Shown here: in pieces, positions 7,311 through 12,954 of the stretch
How the letters are laid out: each line of letters starts with the position of its first letter
How positions within the stretch are numbered: the first letter of the stretch is position 1
Origin: CAKSFT01 sp045603125
GTDB lineage: Bacteria > Bacillota > Clostridia > UBA1381
NCBI GenBank assembly: GCA_045603125.1
Contig: JAZULN010000006.1
Coordinates: 1 to 12,954 of the forward strand
DNA length: 12,954 nucleotides
Direction of reading: 5' to 3'
The notes under the pieces: generated by a model
The model's database searches: none
Told to the model about the DNA's origin: nothing
The model's input: only the letters and a program-made list of their open reading frames with translations
Translations under genes and position numbers: made by a program

Positions 7311-8048
7311 TTATTCTTCTACAGTTTCTTCAACTTCTTCTTCGATTTGGCTAACTGCATCTTCGCCCTGACGGCCTTCGATGATAGCGTTTGCCATTGT
7401 TGCAGCGATTAGCTTTACTGCACGGATAGCGTCGTCGTTACCAGGAATTACGTAATCTACTTCTTCCGGATCACAGTTAGTATCAACAATAGCAACTACA
7501 GGAATACCTAACTTCTTAGCTTCTGCAATAGCAATCTTTTCTTTTCTGGGGTCTACTACAAACATAGCGCCCGGAAGCTTCTTCATATCCTTGATACCGC
7601 CAAGGTACTTTTCAAGCTTATCTCTTTGACCCTTTAAGTTGATAACTTCCTTCTTTGGAAGTAGTTCAAATGTGCCTTCTTCTTCCATTTTATTGATTTG
7701 AGCAAGTCTTTCAATTCTCTTTTGGATGGTCTTAAAGTTTGTCATCATACCGCCAAGCCATCTAGCATTAACATAGTACATGCCAACTCTTTCAGCTTCT
7801 TCCTTGTTTGAATCCTGAGCTTGCTTCTTTGTACCTACAAACAGGATATCTTCGCCTGCAGCTGCGATATCTCTGATGAAGTAGTAAGCTTCTTCAACCT
7901 TCTTCACTGTTTTTTGAAGGTCAATGATGTAGATACCATTTCTTTCTGTGAAGATGTACTCAGCCATTTTAGGGTTCCATCTTCTTGTTTGGTGACCGAA
8001 GTGAACACCGGCCTCCAAAAGTTGTTTCATTGAAATTACGTTTGACAT
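7311..8048 (-). CDS. rpsB: 30S ribosomal protein uS2
   Basis: S2 binds late on the back of the 30S head near the platform and is needed for S1 binding and translation initiation. The 245-residue protein begins MSNVISMKQLLEAGVHFGHQTRRWNPKM and shows both family regions: the YVNARWLGGMMTN segment near residue 95-107 and the IPVVAIVDTNCDPEEVDYVIPGNDDAIR-type segment in the C-terminal half. It ends in an acidic tail (EEEVEETVEE). The ATG at 8048 has AGGAGG 8 nt upstream. It is the first gene of the rpsB-tsf unit, read from the promoter at 8159-8187. Confidence 0.98.
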   Translation of the reverse strand: MSNVISMKQLLEAGVHFGHQTRRWNPKMAEYIFTERNGIYIIDLQKTVKKVEEAYYFIRDIAAAGEDILFVGTKKQAQDSNKEEAERVGMYYVNARWLGGMMTNFKTIQKRIERLAQINKMEEEGTFELLPKKEVINLKGQRDKLEKYLGGIKDMKKLPGAMFVVDPRKEKIAIAEAKKLGIPVVAIVDTNCDPEEVDYVIPGNDDAIRAVKLIAATMANAIIEGRQGEDAVSQIEEEVEETVEE

Positions 8049-8094
8049 TTTTTATTCCTCCTTGTTTTTAATTATCCTCCACCCTTGTCATCTC

Positions 8095-8125
8095 TTTTGG
8101 GAACTAATTTTAGCAACACCCAAAA
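8095..8125 (-). promoter_or_regulatory. Leader hairpin of rpsB
   Basis: A 7-bp stem (TTTTGGG 8095-8101 with CCCAAAA 8119-8125) lies in the roughly 100-nt rpsB leader. It does not cover the ribosome binding site. I do not recognise it as a known r-protein leader; autoregulation by S2 is conceivable but unsupported. Confidence 0.3.
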
Positions 8126-8158
8126 AATCCAAAGATGTGTGTAATGTCATACCCGAAA

Positions 8159-8187
8159 ATTATAACATAACTTTTTTTAAAAATCAA
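8159..8187 (-). promoter_or_regulatory. Promoter of rpsB-tsf
   Basis: On the minus strand, TTGATT (complement of 8182-8187), a 17-bp spacer and a perfect TATAAT (complement of 8159-8164), preceded by an A/T-rich tract resembling an UP element. The predicted leader is about 105 nt. Confidence 0.8.
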
Positions 8188-8282
8188 GTATTTTTTGAAA
8201 ATTTTTCTTAATTTTTTACACATTCTTCCTTATTTTTTCATCATCTTATTTGTTTTATACCATTCCCCTACCTTGACTTTAA

Positions 8283-8312
8283 AAAAAGAGTGGGAAATTT
8301 CCCACTCTTTTT
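8283..8312. terminator. Palindromic terminator after the secreted-protein gene
   Basis: Thirty bases form a perfect inverted repeat with no unpaired loop; its core is GAGTGGGAAATTTCCCACTC between A5 and T5. It ends the minus-strand gene at 8322 and insulates rpsB. Its symmetrical shape also matches the design inferred for the broken araC terminator at 12811-12836. Confidence 0.9.
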
Positions 8313-8321
8313 AAAAATCAA

Positions 8322-11300
8322 TTATTTTACAATAAGTGATGTTTCAAAGGCATTTGGATTATCAATAGCGTCTTGTGTGCCATAGTTCCAGATAAATGCC
8401 TTAACAGTTGTGCCTGACGCTAATGCATCATCAAACATATGGCTGTCTACACTTGCTACACCGTCAACAACATCTACAGGAGCACTCTTTACAGCTGTCA
8501 AAGCTTTGCCTGTATATGCTGCCAATACGAAGAAGATTTTTTCCGCAGTAGAATCAACAACTGTAGCGTCTAGCATTACATAACCGCTATCTTCTATTAA
8601 ACTAAATGCAGAAATCTTTTCAGATGCTGCTGTAACTTCGATGTTGATACCCTTTGCAATATCATAATCTTCAGATACTGCAACGATTGTGTATGTGCCA
8701 ACTGCAACTGTATCTGCAATTGTAACTGTAGCCTCTGTAGTATCAGCATTTGGTGTTACGGTAATTCCTTCTACAATATTCTTTCTGGTTGTATCAAAAG
8801 CTACCCATGTGAAGTTTTGACCTAATGTGCCTTCTCCACCTAACTGGTTTACAACACTTGCTTCTAATGTTACAGTTTCACCTGTCTTTAGCGATGTCTG
8901 ACCAGCCTTTACAGTGTTCTTAATATCATATACAACTTCTTCTGCAAGATAGATTGCGTCATCTACTGAGAAGTCTATATCAAATGCTGCACCTGATAGT
9001 GTACCGCCTGCAAAACCAAATGTTAAGAAATGCTTTCCACTATTTTCATCGAAGTTAGTACCTACAGGAATAGTAAAGATGTAATCTTTATATTCACTTG
9101 TTAAAACATAACCGTCTGAATGTGATGGAGTTTCGATAGGCCAGTTATGAGTTGTACCGGTACCTGTTTCGTTATGGATAACTGCATTGATAGCTGCAGC
9201 TTCACCATTTGTAGATGCATCCTTTGCTCTTACCTTAAATAGATATGATTTACCAATTTCAAACTTGTTATGTGATTCAGTATTGCTAAGTTTATTGGTA
9301 ATCCAACCGTTCATACCGTTATATGCATCGTATGATAAATCAGCTGTTACATAAAAATTATATACAGGATCGTTATCCTTGTTGATATTAAGCTTATCTG
9401 TATTACGTTGAATCACTTTGTTTGCTATATTTTCACCGTAGATTGTTTCATAAATGTTTACCGGTGCTGCCTTTACCTGATAATCGTTATAATAGTCGTC
9501 TGCAATAACTCTGATTGACTGGCCCTTAGCCATTCCATACTTATCAGATACTGCAACAACATCGTATCTGCCTGTTGGAACAGTATCTCCCGGTGTTACT
9601 GTAGCTTTTTTAGTTGATGCATCAACGCTTACTGTAAATCCATCGATAAATTCTTTTCTATCAGTATCCATTACATACCAGTCAAAATCCTGCACAAGAT
9701 AACCTTCAGAACCGATCTGGTTTACAACGCTTGCCTCAAATGTTGCAGAGTTGCCAGTTTGGAGCTTTTCAGGACCTGAAACCTTTTCAAATTTAACATC
9801 ATGAGCCTTTTCTTCTGCAAAGTAAACCTTACCTGATGTTGATGTATCAACTGAGAATGATTCGCCAACCTCATTATCCTGAAGGAAACCAACTGTTATA
9901 GCATTATTTGAAGCTATATTAAAGTCAGGATCAATCTCAAATGTAAAACCATAAGTTTTATAATCACCTGTTAAATATATACCTTCTGCACCGTATTCCT
10001 TTGACCATGTGCGTGTTACTTCTGTTTCATTTGAAATAGATGCATTTATATGAACAGGTGTTTCATCTGGATAGTTATCCTTAATATCTAATTTCAAAAC
10101 ATATGTCTTTTGTTTATCAAACTGGAACCATGCAATATTAGCACTCGGTTTCCAAGGGCATAACGAAAGACCTGCAACACCAGCGCCCGGCATAACATCC
10201 GTCGAAAGTGTTTCATAAACTTTCATAGTTTTTGGATAGTAACAATTCGAACTTCCCCAAGTTTTTCCTTCTAGTTCTTTGTCTGAATCAATATGAGGAC
10301 TTAAATTTCTGTTAGTGCTATTTTGGAATTCTCTTTCAGGGGTCTGATTATAATACCCTAAAAGGTTATCATCAATTGCTCCAGCAACATAGTCCTTATA
10401 GTAGTTTTCGTCATATACCTTAATTTCCTGACCCTTAGCCATATCATACTTTTCAGAATATGCAACTACTGCATATGTGCCGCTAGGAACTGTATCACCT
10501 ACTGTTACAGTTGCCTTTTGACTTTAAGCATCTGTTTCAATGGTAAAGCCTGAAATTTCTTCACTTCTTGATTCATCTAAAACAAGCCATTCTACGTTTT
10601 GGTCAAGATAACCTTCAGAGTCAATCTGGTTTACAATGCTTGATTCAAATGTTGCAGTGTCTCCTGCAAAAAGACCTTTATCTTCAGAAGTTTTTGTGTT
10701 CTTAATGTTATATGCCACTTCTTCTGCGAAGTAAACTTTACCTTTTGCTGATGTATCAAAGGAAATTGATTCTCCTTCCGCTACAGGTGCCATAAAACCA
10801 GCTGTAATTGCGTTTGTTGTTGTGTTGTCAAAACTATCCGGCAAATCAAATGTTCCGGCATATGTTTTATATTCACCCGTTACTGTGAAACCTTCCGCGC
10901 CGTATTCTTTTGACCATGCTCTTGACTGTACATTTTCATTCCATACACAGAAGTTTAATTTCGGTGCAGTTTCATCAGGCTTGTTATCCTTGATGTCCAT
11001 TTTTAATACATAATTTTTGGTGTTATCCATCTGGAAATATGAAACCGTTCCGGCTTTATTCCACGAAATATATGTAGCACCGGCAATACCATCCAAAGTT
11101 TCAATAGCCTCAAAAGTTTTGAGAGCTCTTGGGCTATTACTGTCAGCTGTACCCCATCCGTCTTTAGCATCATAATCCGGGTCGGTGTTTACACTTGTGT
11201 TGTTTCTTGATGCTGCGTACCAGCCTCTTTCACCGGCTCTATATGTACCGTCGTTATTCATAGGTCCCTTCATAAGAGATTCCGGCATTTCACCAACAAC

Positions 11301-11420
11301 ATAGTCGGCATAGTTTCTCTCCCCATTTTCCGAAGTATCCTCAGCAATAGCGGTTATGTTAATAGTTCCCGTAATCAGTGCACTTATCATAGCCAAAGAT
11401 ATGATTCTTTTAAATTTCAT
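8322..11420 (-). pseudogene. Secreted three-repeat beta-sandwich/Ig-like protein, interrupted by in-frame TAA
   Basis: One continuous reading frame of 1032 codons plus a final stop, broken once by TAA at codon 299 (10524-10526). The start at 11420 has AGGAGG 8 nt upstream. Residues 1-26 form a signal peptide (basic KFKR, hydrophobic core, AIA cleavage site before Glu27), so the product is exported. Three tandem units (about 37-340, 341-643, 644-930) each contain an aromatic, beta-rich region resembling carbohydrate-binding sandwich domains and an Ig-like region with the (S/V)VNQ...EGxL and GDTVPxGxYxVVAxSxxY motifs. A separate C-terminal beta-rich domain (931-1032) follows. There is no LPxTG, SLH or membrane anchor, so surface retention would be non-covalent. 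The part after the stop has an internal ATG (10442) but no ribosome binding site. As it stands, translation would give only a 298-residue fragment. I do not recognise the family; glycan binding is inference. Confidence 0.8.
8631..11312 (-). repeat. Three tandem ~300-residue coding repeats
   Basis: Repeat 1 spans 10401-11312, repeat 2 9492-10400 and repeat 3 8631-9491. Repeats 1 and 2 align at a constant 303-residue offset over the WSKEYGAEG (169/472), NQI-SEGYL (264/567) and KATVT motifs, so no insertion or deletion separates them from about residue 169 onwards. Repeat 3 is more diverged and aligns with repeat 2 at a 291-residue offset over NQLGGEG (858) and the DYDIAKG motif (918). DNA identity is high locally: 25 of 28 bases match between 9982-10009 and 10891-10918. 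This indicates that the 1/2 duplication is younger than the split from repeat 3. Confidence 0.85.
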
Positions 11421-11672
11421 TTTCTTTTCCTCCTTATTATTTACACCCGTTTCTATTCTATTTTCATAAATTATAAATTTCATACCATAACATAAAAGTT
11501 TTCTCATGTTAGTTTTTTGTATTTAACATACCTTCGCACACACTTTTATGCACCCTAACCAACAGCAAGTCCGTCTTTTTTTTCACATTTTGCACAAAAC
11601 ATCATTATTTTTCGCCCAGTTCTATACAAAACATACACTTTATGTCAGACAAATTCCTCTTTTACATTATTA

Positions 11673-11681
11673 ATTATAACA
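11673..11681 (-). promoter_or_regulatory. Extended -10 promoter of the secreted-protein gene
   Basis: On the minus strand TGTTATAAT, a perfect extended -10. The hexamer 17 bp upstream (complement of 11696-11701, TTTATT) is a poor -35, a pattern typical of promoters that need an activator. The palindrome 11677-11690 overlaps it. Confidence 0.5.
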
Positions 11682-11701
11682 TATATGTTACAAAAAATAA
11701 A

Positions 11702-11731
11702 TTGACATTTCATACTATTATATGTTATAAT
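11702..11731 (+). promoter_or_regulatory. Consensus plus-strand promoter far upstream of araC
   Basis: A perfect TTGACA (11702-11707) and perfect TATAAT (11726-11731) with 18-bp spacing and an extended TG. The start would be near 11738, about 275 nt before the AraC-family gene, so it either gives that gene a long leader or makes a separate small RNA. Confidence 0.65.
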
Positions 11732-11914
11732 CATACTATCAAAATGATTATAAATCCCACCTTTACCAATTAAAGGCAACACGCAACTTACAAATATTCC
11801 GAAAAATAGTACAAAATTATTAAATAATCAATAAATTTTATTACGTTTTAATTAAATTTTACCAAAAAAGTTTTTACAAGTCAATTAACTCGATTGACAA
11901 CAAATAGGACAATT

Positions 11915-11943
11915 TTGACCTTATCTTCCAATCTTTTTATACT
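11915..11943 (+). promoter_or_regulatory. Proximal promoter of the AraC-family gene
   Basis: TTGACC (11915-11920), 17-bp spacer, TATACT (11938-11943), giving a leader of about 60 nt. An inverted repeat GTCAAT-N7-ATTGAC (11880-11898) ends 16 bp upstream of the -35 and is a candidate operator. Confidence 0.65.
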
Positions 11944-12011
11944 TTAACTGTTGCTTTCAGGGAACATGTTACAACTATTTATCATGATATTTCAAAAAAG
12001 GAGAAAACAAA

Positions 12012-12812
12012 ATGTCATCTTTTTACTCAGTAAATTACGACCATAACGACCCCTACCACGTAATGCATCTTGGCTATAAGGACTTAACCATAAATGCCAC
12101 ATGGGGTCCGTCTTCCAGAGATGAATGTATTCTTCAATACATTTTAAGCGGGTCAGGTTCATTAAACGGAAAGCCCCTAAAACCAGGGCAAGGGTTTTAC
12201 ATTCCGGCAAATAAGATATATGAATTTCATTATAACAAAAGTGAACCATGGCACTACTTCTGGATTCTCGTATCCTCCGATTTAGCAAAAAACTATGTCG
12301 AACCGCTTCTTGACATAAACGAAGATGGTATATTTTCATTTGATTTTAAAAACGAAATTCCAAAGTTCTATTTCAGTTCAACCGACGGGAAATCCTTGCT
12401 TACACACATCGAAGGCCTCGCTATATTCTTTTCACTTATGTCCATGCACCAACGGTCAAAGGGTGTTTATTCCAGCTTACAAATCAATAACATTCAGCGT
12501 GCGAAAAATTATATTAAAAATAACCTGAGCCAAAAAATAACAGTAAAAAAAGTGGCCGATTCAATTAATGTAAACGACCGATACCTTTATAATCTCTTTG
12601 TGAAATACGAAAATATCACTCCAAAGGAATATATGGACAAAGAAAAAATCACCTCAGCAAAAAAACTTTTAGAACTCACTGACTTATCTATTTCGGAGAT
12701 TGCAAGAGCTACGGGGTATGATGATGTCTGCAACTTTTCAAAATTCTTTTCAAAACACGCCGGTCTATCCCCCACACAATATAGAAACTCTCCACAGAAT
12801 ACTGAAGAATAA
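12012..12812 (+). CDS. AraC-family transcriptional regulator
   Basis: A 266-residue regulator with the usual two-part plan. Residues about 25-95 form a cupin-type effector domain (LSGSGSLNGKPLKPGQGFYIPANKIYEFHY, then an aromatic WHYFWI strand). Residues about 160-260 form the double helix-turn-helix DNA-binding domain: the first HTH includes ITVKKVADSINVNDRYLYNLF, the second has SISEIARATGYDDVCNFSKFFSKHAGLSPTQYR, matching the AraC signature. Cupin AraC proteins of this type in Clostridia usually sense a sugar or related ligand and activate nearby genes. AAGGAG (11998-12003) precedes the ATG at 12012. The divergent neighbour is the secreted repeat protein, so it is the likely target; autoregulation is possible through the shared region. 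Confidence 0.9.
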   Translation: MSSFYSVNYDHNDPYHVMHLGYKDLTINATWGPSSRDECILQYILSGSGSLNGKPLKPGQGFYIPANKIYEFHYNKSEPWHYFWILVSSDLAKNYVEPLLDINEDGIFSFDFKNEIPKFYFSSTDGKSLLTHIEGLAIFFSLMSMHQRSKGVYSSLQINNIQRAKNYIKNNLSQKITVKKVADSINVNDRYLYNLFVKYENITPKEYMDKEKITSAKKLLELTDLSISEIARATGYDDVCNFSKFFSKHAGLSPTQYRNSPQNTEE

Positions 12813-12836
12813 AAAAAGAGCTGTAAAATTTTACAG
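12811..12836. terminator. Half of the original araC terminator, cut by the insertion sequence
   Basis: An A-run plus GAG (12811-12820) and a 16-nt perfect palindrome CTGTAAAATTTTACAG (12821-12836) form the 5' arm and core of what should be a symmetrical terminator. The expected 3' arm CTC plus T-run is missing; instead the sequence goes straight into TGAAGCG, the candidate IS end. As it stands it can terminate only on the minus strand (T-run after the hairpin), where no gene is seen. Confidence 0.5.
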
Positions 12837-12847
12837 TGAAGCGATAT

Positions 12848-12888
12848 AATGATGGTAGACACTAAAAAAGTGTCTACCATCATTTTTT
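12848..12888 (+). terminator. Terminator-like hairpin inside the IS left end
   Basis: A perfect 16-bp stem (12848-12863 with 12869-12884), A5 loop and a T-run to 12888. It would stop transcripts coming in from araC and so replaces that gene's lost terminator, while shielding the transposase from read-through. A TATAAT at 12845-12850 overlaps its 5' arm and another at 12893-12898 lies just after it. Confidence 0.75.
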
Positions 12889-12921
12889 GTGATATAATAA
12901 AGAAAAGGAGAGGATTTAATA

Positions 12922-12954
12922 ATGGGAAGACCTAAAGGCGGGAAAAATATTAGT
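12922..12954 (+). CDS. Transposase N-terminus (truncated by window end)
   Basis: Eleven codons, MGRPKGGKNIS, are visible, with AAGGAG (12905-12910) 11 nt before the ATG. The MGRPKGG start is one I associate with the small HTH-containing orfA of IS3-family elements in Clostridia; this rests on memory of the family and not on an alignment. The rest is beyond the window. Confidence 0.5.
   Translation, partial: MGRPKGGKNIS

Larger units (their letters stand above)
11421..12011. promoter_or_regulatory. 591-bp divergent control region
   Basis: No gene is visible here. The region separates the secreted-protein gene from the AraC-type regulator. It holds a 14-bp perfect palindrome (11677-11690, TAACATATATGTTA), facing extended -10 promoters (11673-11731), a 9-bp direct repeat ACAAAACAT at 11594-11602 and 11626-11634 (32 bp apart, about three helical turns), an inverted repeat GTCAAT/ATTGAC at 11880-11898, and a second plus-strand promoter at 11915-11943. 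Leaders are long on both sides (about 245 nt towards the secreted protein). I recognise no riboswitch. Confidence 0.6.
12837..12954 (+). mobile_element. Left end of an IS3-like insertion sequence (partial)
   Basis: From about 12837 the sequence starts TGAAGCG, with the TG terminus usual for IS3-family ends. It continues through GGTAGACACT and a hairpin to a transposase-like ORF starting 85 nt in, the spacing expected of a compact IS. The right end lies outside the window, so inverted repeats and target duplication cannot be checked here. Confidence 0.5.

Noticed and set aside
8322..10442. Downstream half of the secreted protein as an independent gene starting at ATG 10442
   Set aside because: No ribosome binding site precedes this ATG, it falls inside an Ig-like domain motif, and the frame continues upstream to the TAA with repeat-matching sequence.
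10524..10526. Reassigned stop codon or special amino acid at the internal TAA
   Set aside because: TAA is used as the ordinary stop by rbgA, mtaB and uvrC here, and selenocysteine uses TGA and pyrrolysine TAG. Ordinary nonsense mutation or low-level read-through is simpler.
11744..11773. Nine-codon leader peptide ORF downstream of the distal plus-strand promoter
   Set aside because: There is no ribosome binding site and no run of regulatory codons; such short ORFs are expected by chance in AT-rich DNA.
12821..12836. Palindrome after araC as a functional plus-strand terminator
   Set aside because: No T-run follows it on the plus strand; the next hairpin (12848-12888) is the one able to terminate araC.
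12587..12883. 98-codon minus-strand open frame overlapping araC and the IS hairpin
   Set aside because: It is antisense to the AraC HTH domain, begins inside the hairpin and has no translation signals.

Overview
The window looks like a chromosomal segment of a low-GC Bacillota, class Clostridia. The grounds are AT-rich intergenic DNA, strong AGGAGG-type ribosome binding sites, TTGACA/TATAAT promoters, simple hairpin-plus-T-run terminators, a Bacillus/Clostridium-type LexA box before recA, and the gene set (RbgA-type GTPase, MtaB, HPr with both His15 and Ser46). I cannot name a genus from the sequence alone.

Layout, left to right. Positions 1-97 hold the tail of an unidentified upstream transcript and its terminator. 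rbgA/ylqF (+, 112-966) follows. Next is a small HPr-fold protein without the active-site histidine (-, 999-1229), divergent from mtaB (+, 1349-2644). mtaB converges on uvrC (-, 2672-4528) across a 17-bp-stem bidirectional terminator. On the minus strand there follow ptsH (4621-4884), recA (5084-6133, with promoter and SOS box), tsf (6328-7221) and rpsB (7311-8048, with a strong promoter). These are housekeeping genes for ribosome assembly, translation, tRNA modification, DNA repair and carbon-flux signalling.

The right third is accessory. One minus-strand gene (8322-11420) encodes a secreted protein of about 1030 residues: a signal peptide, three tandem units of about 300 residues (each a beta-rich sandwich-like region plus an Ig-like region) and a C-terminal beta-rich domain. 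It is split by a single in-frame TAA at 10524-10526. The stop aligns, without gaps, to a TCA serine codon in the next repeat, so it looks like a recent point nonsense mutation, a sequence error or a read-through site. A 591-bp divergent regulatory region with facing extended -10 promoters separates it from an AraC-family regulator (+, 12012-12812), the obvious candidate regulator of the secreted protein.

The window ends in the left end of what looks like an IS3-type insertion sequence: a candidate terminal repeat from about 12837, a 16-bp hairpin, and the first 11 codons of a transposase-like ORF. Its insertion point appears to have cut the araC terminator hairpin in half.

The most informative items are the interrupted three-repeat secreted protein with its divergent AraC control region, the IS end that replaces the araC terminator, and the histidine-less HPr paralogue. 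I see no CRISPR array, no tRNA or rRNA gene that I can support, and no defence or phage module.
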